Assembly: GCA_025054695.1 (NCBI GenBank)
Contig: JANWZI010000011.1
Coordinates: 1 to 61,553, forward strand
Source: Myxococcota bacterium
GTDB lineage: Bacteria > Myxococcota_A > Polyangia > Polyangiales > JANWZI01
Length of the DNA: 61,553 nt
Direction: 5' to 3'
The notes under the pieces were generated by a model that saw only the letters and a program-made list of their open reading frames with translations, ran no database searches and was not told the origin of the DNA. A program made the position numbers and the translations under genes. This document shows, piece by piece, positions 1-7,856 of the stretch (the stretch's first letter is position 1; every line of letters begins with the position of its first letter).

Positions 1-90
1 TTCCAACAGAACGGCGCCGCCCGAACCTCCGCCCCCACCCGAGCAACCAATTGCACACCAAAGAACTCCCGAAACTCGAGCAGATAGCAT
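1..90 (-). CDS. Putative lipoprotein N-terminus, cut by window edge
   Basis: Read from an ATG at base 90 on the minus strand, the first 30 codons give a short hydrophobic stretch, a lipobox-like Ala-Ile-Gly-Cys, and then a Ser/Gly-rich linker of the kind that follows the lipidated Cys in many myxobacterial lipoproteins. The rest lies outside the window, so no function can be given. The DNA from 1 to 116 is visibly less GC-rich than what follows the G-run at 117-128, so this piece may have been joined to the neighbouring gene by an assembly artefact. Confidence 0.3.
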   Translation of the reverse strand, partial: MLSARVSGVLWCAIGCSGGGGGSGGAVLLE

Positions 91-116
91 AACGCCACTG
101 GACAACGCAAAGATCC

Positions 117-128
117 GGGGGGGGGGGG
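117..128. repeat. 12-G homopolymer run
   Basis: Twelve consecutive G residues sit exactly where base composition changes and where the plus-strand Cys-rich gene loses any recognisable signal peptide. It may be a sequencing or assembly artefact at a contig end, or a genuine slippage-prone tract in a Gly linker. Confidence 0.9.
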
Positions 129-775
129 TTGGTGGGGGCGGTGGCGGAGACGGAACGCGTGACGGCGGCCTCGACGCCACCGCCGGGGAGGCAGGACCGG
201 GCACGGACGCCGTGGCGGGCGACGGCCCGGTGGGTCCCGACGGCTGCGTGCCTCGTATCGAGATCTGCGGCAACCGGCGGGACGAGAACTGCGACGGACG
301 GGAAACGTCGTGCGGCGACAATGATCGGGACGGCGTCGAGGCGTGCCGCAGGGAAGACGAAATCCCGCGATGCGACTGCGACGACGCCCGGTCCGACGTG
401 CGTCCCGCATTCGGCGAATTCCCTCCCGCGATGGAACGCTGCGACGGGGTCGACAACGACTGCAACGGGCGTGTCGACGAGGCCGCGGCCTGCTGCGAGG
501 CGTGCGCGTTCCTCGGCGCCGAGCGCGCGCGCGCGGACGTGTGCACCGAGGCGGGGGGCTGCGATTGCAGCACGGCTGCCGGCGACGGCCCCTGCCCGTC
601 CGGCCAGACCTGCTGCCCGTCCGGATGCGTCGACGTCCGGAGCGATTTTCGCAACTGCGGAGCGTGCGGCGCAGCGTGCACCACACAGGCGGATCGTTGC
701 GTGGACGGCAACTGCCGCTGCGGCAGCGGGCCCCCTTGCGATTTCGTGCACGAATGTCGCGCCGGATCCTGTTGA
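119..775 (+). CDS. Cys-rich secreted protein with MopE-like metal-binding motifs, 5' end uncertain
   Basis: The frame is open from the window edge to the TGA at 773-775. An internal GTG at 212 is the only ordinary start. A Gly/Asp/Ala linker leads into two motifs of the form CGN-RRDENCDG and CDGVDNDCNG-VDE. These match the MopE-type putative metal-binding repeat common in secreted myxobacterial proteins. A Cys-rich C-terminus follows (CPSGQTCCPSGC and NCGACGAAC patterns), giving about 24 cysteines in all, probably disulfide-bonded outside the inner membrane. No signal peptide is visible. The Gly linker that normally follows a lipobox begins right at the G-run, so the true N-terminus is probably lost. 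The family resemblance is fairly clear; the role is unknown. Confidence 0.65.
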   Translation, partial: GGGVGGGGGGDGTRDGGLDATAGEAGPGTDAVAGDGPVGPDGCVPRIEICGNRRDENCDGRETSCGDNDRDGVEACRREDEIPRCDCDDARSDVRPAFGEFPPAMERCDGVDNDCNGRVDEAAACCEACAFLGAERARADVCTEAGGCDCSTAAGDGPCPSGQTCCPSGCVDVRSDFRNCGACGAACTTQADRCVDGNCRCGSGPPCDFVHECRAGSC

Positions 776-800
776 AGCCCGAACGATGAGACGCGTCCGC

Positions 801-896
801 GCTCGGACTCGGGCTGCGACTCGGTCTCGGGCTCCGACTCGGACTCTGGCTCGGACTCCGACTCGGTCTCGGTCTCGGTCTCGGTCTAGGAATCGG
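801..896 (+). repeat. Hexanucleotide array, 16 units (DCTCGG family)
   Basis: Sixteen back-to-back 6-mers, mostly ACTCGG, GCTCGG or TCTCGG, with point variants such as ACTCCG and TCTAGG and no indel. It starts 25 bp after the stop of the Cys-rich gene and lies between convergent genes. It contains small palindromes such as TCGGACTCCGA. Confidence 0.9.
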
Positions 897-935
897 CGCA
901 CCCGTCGGCGACTTCCACCGACGTGATCGACGCCG

Positions 936-1286
936 TCAGCCGCGAATTCCCCACCAAGAGGCGAGCCAGCGCAGGGGGGCTTGTTCCTCGTCGGTCAGTC
1001 CGTCGGAGGCGGCCACAGTTCGAACGACATCGAAGATCGCCCGTTGGCGCTTCTCGTCCGTGAGCGCTCGCGCCGCCTGCTTGAGTGCCTCGCGCGTGCC
1101 GAAACGCGACGACGCCGCCTGCATCGCGCGCACGAACCGATCGTCGCCCATCGCCGAACGCACCTTCGCCAGATGCGCGCGCTCCGCATCGCTAAGGCGG
1201 CCATCGGCTTGCACCAACTCCCGCAGCAGGCCCAGCAGCAGCGCGTCGTCGTCCTCCGACAGCGAAGATAGCGAATCCATACTCAT
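936..1286 (-). CDS. TerB-like protein
   Basis: Small 116-residue protein of the tellurite-resistance TerB-like fold. An acidic helix carries ALLLGLLRELVQADGRLSDAE, and near the end there is a second copy of the xADG-x-E pattern (VAASDGLTDEE). That is the usual two-helical-bundle signature, with acidic residues that could bind a divalent metal. The start was set at the ATG at 1286 because GGAGGAG lies about 6 bases upstream. Longer versions would run into low-complexity Arg/Pro sequence. It is the last gene of the thrS-infC run, 70 bp after infC. Family members are widespread in bacteria without tellurite resistance, so the actual role is unknown. Confidence 0.75.
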   Translation of the reverse strand: MSMDSLSSLSEDDDALLLGLLRELVQADGRLSDAERAHLAKVRSAMGDDRFVRAMQAASSRFGTREALKQAARALTDEKRQRAIFDVVRTVAASDGLTDEEQAPLRWLASWWGIRG

Positions 1287-1356
1287 GATGGCTCCTCCGT
1301 CGCGATGCTTGCGCGCTTGGTCGCCGCCCGCGAAACGGCGCTCGAGCCGCCTGGCT

Positions 1357-2130
1357 TCAACGGCCGTCGCCTGATTCCCGCGGACCGGGCTCCCCTCGCG
1401 CGTCGCGCCGCACCTGTCCGCCCGAGGGCGTCGATGCGCTCGTCGCCGCGGCGGGCTGCGGGTGCGGATGCCGGTCCGGTCGGGCTGCGGGCACGACGCC
1501 ATCCTTGCGGCGGGGTCCTGAGCCGGGGCGGACGCGGGGCGCCACCAGCGCGGTCATCTGCTTGCCGTCCATGCGCGCGGCCTGCTCGATCACGCCGACG
1601 TCGTTGATCTTCTCGAGCACAATCGAGAGCTGTCGCTCCGCCGTCTCGGGGTGCGAGATCTCCCGGCCGCGGAAGCGCACGGTGAGCTTGACCTTGTCGC
1701 CGTCCTCGAGGAAGCGGCGGATGTGTCGCACCTTGACCTCGATGTCGTGCGCGTCGGTCTTCGGGCGCAGCTTGATCTCCTTGACGTCGACCTGCGTCTG
1801 ACGGCGCCTGGCCTCGCTCGCGCGCTTCTTCTCCTCGTACTTGTGCTTCCCGTAGTCCATCACCTTGCAAACGGGGGGGATGGCCTTCGGGTTGACCTCG
1901 ACGAGGTCGAAGCCCTGCTCGCGCGCGATGCGCCGGGCCTCGTCGGTGGGCATCACGCCGAGGACCTCACCGGCGGGGCCGATCACGCGCACCTCGGGCA
2001 CGCGGATGCGCTCGTTGATGCGAGGGCCGAACGCGCGGCCGAGATCGCGGCCCGGCGGGCTGCCCGGAGCGGTCGTCGACGTGTCGATGCGATCGGGGCG
2101 TGTCTCGAATGGTCGGTTGTTGATGGTCAC
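1357..2130 (-). CDS. infC: Translation initiation factor IF-3
   Basis: IF-3 binds the 30S subunit and checks initiator tRNA and start codon pairing. The N-terminal domain starts with the typical RINERIRVPEVRVIG stretch at residue 37 and contains GFDLVEVNPKAIPPVCKVMDYGKHKYE. The linker and C-terminal domain follow (KEIKLRPKTDAHD and VKVRHIRRFLEDGDKVKLTVRFRGRE). There are a roughly 36-residue N-terminal and a roughly 60-residue Pro/Arg-rich C-terminal extension beyond the usual 175-180 residues. The start is GTG, overlapping the thrS stop as GTGA. The rpmI-rplT genes that usually follow infC are absent here, and a TerB-like gene follows instead. Confidence 0.97.
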   Translation of the reverse strand: MTINNRPFETRPDRIDTSTTAPGSPPGRDLGRAFGPRINERIRVPEVRVIGPAGEVLGVMPTDEARRIAREQGFDLVEVNPKAIPPVCKVMDYGKHKYEEKKRASEARRRQTQVDVKEIKLRPKTDAHDIEVKVRHIRRFLEDGDKVKLTVRFRGREISHPETAERQLSIVLEKINDVGVIEQAARMDGKQMTALVAPRVRPGSGPRRKDGVVPAARPDRHPHPQPAAATSASTPSGGQVRRDARGEPGPRESGDGR

Positions 2131-4139
2131 ATCCTCCGGCTCGGGGGCGACGGGCCCCGCGGTTCACTCCACGATACGGGCTCGCGCCCGCGCTGCGAAG
2201 GGGGCACCGATTCGGCGCGCATGCGCTCGAGGAGCACGTCGAACGCGACCGTGCCCAGCTCCTCGTCGCGTCGACGCAGCGACACCGTGCCCTGCTCCAG
2301 CTCTCGCGCACCGACGATGCCGAGATACGGCACGCGCAGGACCCGTGCCGCACGGATCTTGGCGCCGAGCTTCTCCGACGAGGTGTCTGCGACCGCGCGC
2401 ACGCCGGCGGCGCGCAGCCGCTCCGCCATGCGGTGGCAGGCCTCCGCCTGCGCTTCGGTCACCGACAGCAAGGCGATCTGTTCGGGCGCCAGCCACGTCG
2501 GGAGCGCACCGGCGGTGTGCTCCACCAGCACCCCCACGAAACGCTCGATGGAACCCAGCACCGCGCGGTGCAGCATCACGGGCCGCCGTCGCTCGTTGCC
2601 ACGGGCGACGTACTCGAGCTCGAAGCGTTCGGGCAGATTGAAGTCGAGCTGGATGGTGCCGAGCTGCCAGGCGCGGCCGAGCGCGTCCTTGAGGTGCAGC
2701 TCGACCTTGGGCCCGTAGAACGCCCCCTCCCCTTCGGCGACCTCGTAATGCAGTCCGCGCGCCTCGATCCCGGCCCGCAGCGCGGCCTCGGCGCGATCCC
2801 AGCGCGCGTCGTCCCCGAGGCGCTGGTCCGGGCGCGTCGCGAGCACCACGCGGGCCGGCCCGAATCCGAAGTCCTCGTAGACCTCGTGCACGAAGTCGAG
2901 GAACGCCGCGATTTCGTCCTGCACCTGCTCCTCGGTGCAGAAGACGTGGGCGTCGTCCTGCGCGAACGAGCGCACGCGCGTCAACCCGTGCAGGACGCCG
3001 CTGCGCTCGAAGCGGTGCAGCCGACCGAAGTCGGCCACGCGCAGTGGCAGCTCGCGGTAGCTGCGCCGCCGGGCCGCGAACAGCAGGCAGTGGCCGGGGC
3101 AGTTCATCGGCTTGATGCCCGCGCGCACCGCGTCGGCGACGACGGCCCGGATCTCGTCGGCAGCGAGCGGTCCGCGGCCCGCGAGCCGTTCGACGATTCG
3201 GTCGACGTCCTCGGCGGTGAGCGCGAGGTACATGTTCGCGGCGTACGAAGGTAGGTGACCGGATCGCCGCCACAGCTCGGCGTCGTAGATCTGGGGCGTG
3301 ACGACCTCGACGTAGCCCCGTCGCGCGTACTGTTCGCGCACGTAGGCGATCAGCCGCTCGTAGAGCACGGCCCCACGCGGCAGGAAGAACGGGCTGGCCG
3401 GCGCCCACGGATGGAACGTCACCAGCTCGAGCTCGCGACCGAGGCGCCGATGATCGCGCTGGCGCGCCTGCTCGAGCCGCTCGAGGTGGGCCCTCAGCTC
3501 GGCCTCGGACGGGAACGCCGTGCCGTAGATGCGCTGCAGCATCGGATTGCGCTCGTCGCCGCGCCAGTACGCGCCGGCGATCGAGGTCAGCTTGAACGCC
3601 CGCAAAAAGCGCGTGCTCGGGACGTGTGGCCCCTCGCACAGGTCGAACCAATCGCCGTGCCGGTACAGCGTGATCGGCGGGGCGATGCGCTCCAGGTGCT
3701 CCAGCTTGAAGCGCTCGCCCCGCGCGGCGAGAAGGGCGCGCGCCTGCTCACGGTCGAGCTCGATGCGCTCGAAAGGCCGATCGGCGGCGACGATCTCGCG
3801 CATCGTCGCCTCGATGCGCGCGAGGTCTTCTTCGGTGAACGCGCCGTCGGGACGCTCGTAGTCGTAGTAGAAGCCCTCGTCGGTCGCGGGGCCAAAGGCG
3901 AGCCGCGTGCCGGGAAACAGGCGCTGCACCGCGTCGGCCATTACGTGGGCGCTCGAATGGCGCACGATGGGCAAGGCGTCGGGGTCCGACAGGCGGATCG
4001 GCTCGACGCAGCGGGCCCCGGCCGGCAGCGGCGTGTGCAGGTCGTAGACGACCCCGTCAACGCGGGCCCCCACGACGTCCTCACCCAGCAGGCCGCGCTC
4101 CTCGAGCCAGCCTCGCGCGGTGCGGGCCGCGGCGCTCAT
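2127..4139 (-). CDS. thrS: Threonine--tRNA ligase
   Basis: Charges tRNA-Thr. The 670-residue protein has a reduced TGS-like N-terminus, the second additional (editing) domain with RHSSAHVMADAV, GPATDEGFYYDY and LCEGPHV, then the class-II core. Zinc ligands are visible as Cys in KPMNCPGHC, His in QDDAHVFC and His in MLHRAVLGS. The C-terminal anticodon-binding domain starts near WLAPEQIALLSV. The length is normal (about 640 in E. coli). The start codon is only 10 bp from the 3' end of the upstream tRNA-Val(GAC), so the mRNA leader is probably created by tRNA processing. Its stop overlaps the infC start by 3 bp. Confidence 0.98.
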   Translation of the reverse strand: MSAAARTARGWLEERGLLGEDVVGARVDGVVYDLHTPLPAGARCVEPIRLSDPDALPIVRHSSAHVMADAVQRLFPGTRLAFGPATDEGFYYDYERPDGAFTEEDLARIEATMREIVAADRPFERIELDREQARALLAARGERFKLEHLERIAPPITLYRHGDWFDLCEGPHVPSTRFLRAFKLTSIAGAYWRGDERNPMLQRIYGTAFPSEAELRAHLERLEQARQRDHRRLGRELELVTFHPWAPASPFFLPRGAVLYERLIAYVREQYARRGYVEVVTPQIYDAELWRRSGHLPSYAANMYLALTAEDVDRIVERLAGRGPLAADEIRAVVADAVRAGIKPMNCPGHCLLFAARRRSYRELPLRVADFGRLHRFERSGVLHGLTRVRSFAQDDAHVFCTEEQVQDEIAAFLDFVHEVYEDFGFGPARVVLATRPDQRLGDDARWDRAEAALRAGIEARGLHYEVAEGEGAFYGPKVELHLKDALGRAWQLGTIQLDFNLPERFELEYVARGNERRRPVMLHRAVLGSIERFVGVLVEHTAGALPTWLAPEQIALLSVTEAQAEACHRMAERLRAAGVRAVADTSSEKLGAKIRAARVLRVPYLGIVGARELEQGTVSLRRRDEELGTVAFDVLLERMRAESVPPSQRGREPVSWSEPRGPSPPSRRM

Positions 4140-4149
4140 TCGCGGCCGG

Positions 4150-4221
<72 letters not shown>

Positions 4222-4253
4222 GGCACTTGCCCCGAGCCGACAAGCGACGGACG

Positions 4254-4282
4254 CGCATAGCCCCGCACGCGTCGAGTGTCAA
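4254..4282 (-). promoter_or_regulatory. Putative promoter of tRNA-Val(GAC)-thrS-infC
   Basis: Minus-strand TTGACA (4282-4277), a 17-bp spacer, then TATGCG (4259-4254). The tRNA begins 33 bp further on. This is a consensus -35 with a partial -10 for the housekeeping sigma factor. Confidence 0.55.
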
Positions 4283-4355
4283 GGATCCGCCTCGTCCCGT
4301 CCTGCCACGACCGTGCCGTCGTGCCGCGCGAGGCGTCCGAGCCCCCGTTCGCGGG

Positions 4356-4384
4356 TTGCACCCCGCCGCGTCGGTCGGTACAAG
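4356..4384 (+). promoter_or_regulatory. Putative promoter of tRNA-Val(CAC)
   Basis: TTGCAC (4356-4361), a 17-bp spacer and TACAAG (4379-4384). The tRNA starts 7 bp downstream, which fits a transcript starting at or next to its first base. Confidence 0.55.
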
Positions 4385-4390
4385 GTCCGT

Positions 4391-4462
4391 GGGCGATTAA
4401 CTCAGCGGTAGAGTGCCATCTTCACACGGTGGAAGTCGTCGGTTCGAACCCGACATCGCCCA
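4391..4462 (+). tRNA. tRNA-Val (CAC)
   Basis: Acceptor GGGCGAT/ATCGCCC, a D-arm containing CTCAGCGGTAGAG, anticodon stem CCATC/GGTGG (one G-T pair) with loop TTCACAC giving anticodon CAC, T-loop TTCGAAC, discriminator A. CCA is not encoded. It is divergent from tRNA-Val(GAC), 169 bp away. Confidence 0.95.
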
Positions 4463-4521
4463 CCGAGGCGCGGTCCCGGCCCGCAGCCCGGGGCCGCCCT
4501 GCATCCGCGCAGCGCACGTCC

Positions 4522-5574
4522 ATGGACCGCATCGACCGTCCGCCCGCGCGCCCCGAGCCGTTGTGGGAGCGGGTGCTGCGCGCCGACCGACGCGCCGTGG
4601 CCCGCGCGCTGCGCATGGTCGACGACCGCGCCGGCGATTGGGAAACGCTGCTCTCGGCCCTGTGGCCACACGCCGGTCGCGCACGCGTCGTCGGCATCAC
4701 GGGAACCGCGGGCGCGGGCAAGAGCACGCTCGTCGACCGCCTCGTCGAACGTCTGCGGGCCCGCGGCCAACGCGTCGGGGTGCTTGCCGTCGACCCCTCG
4801 AGTCCCTTTTCTGGCGGCGCGATTCTCGGCGACCGCATCCGGATGCAGCGCCATTTCACCGATCCGGGCGTCTTCATCCGGTCGCTCGCCACGCGGGGTC
4901 ACCTCGGAGGGCTGTCCCGCTCGGCCGCCGACGCCGTGGTGGTGCTCGACGCTTCCGGCCACGACGTCGTGCTCGTCGAGACGGTGGGCGTCGGTCAGGA
5001 CGAGCTCGACGTCGCACGGCTCGCGGACACGACGGTTGTGGTGGTGCCGCCCGGTCTCGGCGACGACGTACAGGCCATCAAGGCCGGAATCCTCGAGATC
5101 GCAGATGTATTCGCGGTCAACAAGGCGGACCGCGACGGCGCCGACGCGACCGTGCGGGATCTCGAACAGATGATCGCGCTCGGACACGAGGCCGCGATGC
5201 GCGCCGCGTCCGCTGGACCGGGTCACTCCGCCGCGGGCTGGCGCGTGGCGCGCGAGGCGCTCGAGCGCCTCGAACGGTGGATACCCCCCGTGGTCAAGAC
5301 GGTGGCGAGCCGCGGCGAGGGCATCGATGACCTGCTGCGCGCCATCGACGCGCACGCAGCCCAGTCGGCACGTGACGAGCGGGCCGATTCCCGCGCGTCC
5401 GCTCGAGCCATCCACCATTTCGAGCTCGCGTTCGACGAACGCCTCGGCCAGGCGGCACGCACGCAGCTGGCCTCCCGCCTCGAGGAGGCTCGCAGGCGTG
5501 TCTGCGCGCGGCTCGAGGATCCCTATGCGGCGGCCGGAAGACTCACGGCGGAGCTTCTCGGGGCGGCCCGGTGA
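4522..5574 (+). CDS. meaB: MeaB/ArgK-family GTPase
   Basis: G3E-type P-loop GTPase that protects or reloads adenosylcobalamin mutases such as methylmalonyl-CoA mutase. Visible motifs are the Walker A GITGTAGAGKST, VDPSSPFSGGAILGDRIRM (switch region), VETVGVGQDE, and NKAD for guanine recognition. The C-terminal dimerisation helices follow. At 350 residues the length is typical. The ATG at 4522 was chosen because upstream codons run through the tRNA-Val gene. No mutase gene lies in the window. Its stop overlaps the next gene's start as GTGA. Confidence 0.93.
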   Translation: MDRIDRPPARPEPLWERVLRADRRAVARALRMVDDRAGDWETLLSALWPHAGRARVVGITGTAGAGKSTLVDRLVERLRARGQRVGVLAVDPSSPFSGGAILGDRIRMQRHFTDPGVFIRSLATRGHLGGLSRSAADAVVVLDASGHDVVLVETVGVGQDELDVARLADTTVVVVPPGLGDDVQAIKAGILEIADVFAVNKADRDGADATVRDLEQMIALGHEAAMRAASAGPGHSAAGWRVAREALERLERWIPPVVKTVASRGEGIDDLLRAIDAHAAQSARDERADSRASARAIHHFELAFDERLGQAARTQLASRLEEARRRVCARLEDPYAAAGRLTAELLGAAR

Positions 5575-7472
5575 GCGTGAGCAGAGCACGATCGATTCGA
5601 CGGCGCTTCGCCCTCGGGGCGCTGCTGCTCGCCGCCTGTCGCGACGAGCCGGTTCGCGGCTCGATCACGCTCGAGCTGGCCCCGCTTGCCGGAGAGGAGG
5701 GAGAGCCGGGCTGCGATCAGCCGTCGCGGTTGCTGTTCGAAGTCGCCGCCTGCGTCACGTTGCGCGTCTGCAGGAGCGACGGCAGTGCGTGCGCCGACCT
5801 ATCCGCGCCCGACGGGGATCACGGCGCCGCGGTGGAGCGCCTGCTCGTTCCCCTCGACCGCACGGGCCGATTCGGCTTCGACGCGCGCTTGCGTCCGGCT
5901 CTGTACGACGTCGAGGTGACCGCATATGACGCAAGCGGCGCCGCCGTGGCCTTCGGGCGACGCTCGTCGGTCGATTTGCCCCGGGAGCGCGCTCGCGTGC
6001 GCCTCTATCGGTACGCCGCCTCGAGCTGTGCCGGCCCACGCGACCAGGACGGGACCAGCCGGACACCGCTGCCCCGCGCCTTCCACGTCGCGGTGCCGCT
6101 GCCGGACGGCGACGTCCTGCTGCTGGGCGGCGTGACGGGCGAGAACGTTCCGGCGACCGGCCTGATGGGTGGAGCTCCGGTCCAGGCGGCCATCGAGCTG
6201 TACGACACGGACTCCGAGCGGTTCGTGACGCTGCCGGGACGTCTTCCGCGGGTGCTGTTCGCCGCGGTCCCACTGCCGTCCCCGGCGCGGGGCCCCTACC
6301 GCGTCCGTATCGTGGGAGGGTTCGAGTACGACCCTGCCGCGCCGGCCCTGCGGTTCGACCTGCAGCAGGTGGCCAGCCACCCACGCTCGCCCGTCATGCC
6401 CGGGCCGTCCCCGGTCGGTGGCGGCCCCGCGCGAACGGTCGACCTCGTCTACGATCCGTTGCGCCGGACCGTCCGCTTCGAGGCCGCCGACGCGCCCGGA
6501 ATTCCTGCAGCCGCGGCCAACGTTTCGAGCATTTTCAGCGGAAGTCCGCAACGCGCCGCCGTGCTGCTCGGTATCGGCGATCCCGGCGCGGCGGTCGGTC
6601 CTCGTCCCATGCTCGTCGGTACGAGCTTCTGGATCGACGCCACAGGCATGGCAGGCGCTCCGCTCAGACTCCGGGCCGGTCGATTCGGTGCCTCCGTCAG
6701 CCGTATCGGAACGGCGGGATCGCTCGCGCTCGTCTGGGGAGGCAACGTCGCGGCCACGAGTCTGGTGCAGGCGCAGTCGGAGGCCGGAGAGCTCGTCGAG
6801 CACGGCGCGAGCGCGACCGTGGCCGTGCGCGCGGGCGAAGACGGTCTTCCACTGCCGACGGCGTGGCACAGCGCGACTGAGCTGCCCGAAGGCCGCGTGC
6901 TCGTCGCCGGCGGTTTGGAGATGCAGTGCAGCGGCGGCACGGGATGCACGCAGCCCATCCTGACACGATTCGTCTCCGGTGGTCTCACGGTGCTCGGCCA
7001 CGATTCGACGCGCGGCGTGGTCACGGGTATGTCGATCGACCCCGGGCCGTATCGCTCCAGCGCGTTCCACACCGCGACGCGACTGCTGGAGGTGGGCGGC
7101 GAGGTGGTGCTTGCGGGTGGCCTGGTCGAGGACGGCGCGATGTTGCCCGGCGCCAGCGATCAGCTCGTGACGGTGAACGTCGAAGCCACCGGCGGCGCCG
7201 TGCGCGCGTTGTTGCCGACCGGCGGGCTGCGCTACGCGCGCTGGGGTCATGCGGCCGCCCCTCTACCCGGAGGGCGCCTGCTGGTCAGCGGCGGCATGGC
7301 CTACGCGACGGCCGATCGCCTGAGCCTGCGCGTACTGGACGTGGCGGAGGTGGTCTTCCCGGCCACGGCGCCTCTCGAGCGCGTCGATTGCAGCGCACGA
7401 GAGGGTGGCACCGGAATCGTGGACGCTTCGGTCGATTCCGCCGCGGACGGATCGACTGGCCCCGACTTCTGA
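5571..7472 (+). CDS. Kelch-like repeat lipoprotein
   Basis: The start GTG overlaps the meaB stop. The N-terminus is RSIRRRFALGALLLAAC, a clear lipoprotein signal with the lipidated Cys near residue 23. The body (633 residues) has several beta-propeller-like segments with the kelch flavour of Gly-Gly after a hydrophobic strand (DVLLLGGVTGE, RVLVAGGLEM, EVVLAGGLVEDGA, RLLVSGGMAYA). The C-terminus ends in an Asp/Ser/Ala tail. It is probably a cell-surface or periplasmic propeller; no ligand can be named. The link to MeaB looks like simple co-transcription. Confidence 0.8.
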   Translation: MSVSRARSIRRRFALGALLLAACRDEPVRGSITLELAPLAGEEGEPGCDQPSRLLFEVAACVTLRVCRSDGSACADLSAPDGDHGAAVERLLVPLDRTGRFGFDARLRPALYDVEVTAYDASGAAVAFGRRSSVDLPRERARVRLYRYAASSCAGPRDQDGTSRTPLPRAFHVAVPLPDGDVLLLGGVTGENVPATGLMGGAPVQAAIELYDTDSERFVTLPGRLPRVLFAAVPLPSPARGPYRVRIVGGFEYDPAAPALRFDLQQVASHPRSPVMPGPSPVGGGPARTVDLVYDPLRRTVRFEAADAPGIPAAAANVSSIFSGSPQRAAVLLGIGDPGAAVGPRPMLVGTSFWIDATGMAGAPLRLRAGRFGASVSRIGTAGSLALVWGGNVAATSLVQAQSEAGELVEHGASATVAVRAGEDGLPLPTAWHSATELPEGRVLVAGGLEMQCSGGTGCTQPILTRFVSGGLTVLGHDSTRGVVTGMSIDPGPYRSSAFHTATRLLEVGGEVVLAGGLVEDGAMLPGASDQLVTVNVEATGGAVRALLPTGGLRYARWGHAAAPLPGGRLLVSGGMAYATADRLSLRVLDVAEVVFPATAPLERVDCSAREGGTGIVDASVDSAADGSTGPDF

Positions 7473-7525
7473 TCGAGACGCGCGAACACGGCGACCGCGG
7501 TGAGGCGACATGGGCTGTGGCCCAG

Positions 7526-7627
7526 TCTTGGACTCCGTCTTGGACTCGGTCTTGGAGTCGGCATCGGAACCGGACTCGGTCTCGGACTCGGTCTCGGTCA
7601 TGGGCTCGGACTCGGAGTCTGACTCCC
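7526..7627 (+). repeat. Hexanucleotide array, 17 units; rest of gap 7473-7856 empty
   Basis: Seventeen 6-mers ending in GG (TCTTGG, ACTCGG, TCTCGG, GCTCGG and variants), with no indels, starting 53 bp after the stop of the kelch-like lipoprotein. The rest of this 384-bp gap contains nothing I could call a gene; a GAGG box at its end serves the next start. Confidence 0.88.
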
Positions 7628-7856
7628 ACGCGAGCGGCAACTCGGACCGAAGCGTCGGCTCCCATCGTGATCCCATGTAACTGGCTCGATTGGGCTGGCC
7701 CGCGCACCCCATCGGCTCGCCGACGCGCGCGGTCGCTTCAGGAAGCGGCATGGTGGTCCACGTTTGCGTCGGCTGCGAACGGGACGCCTCGAAGACTTCC
7801 TGCGAATCGCACCTCGCGGCTCAACGAAACGCTGCCCGCCACGATGAGGCGTCGCC

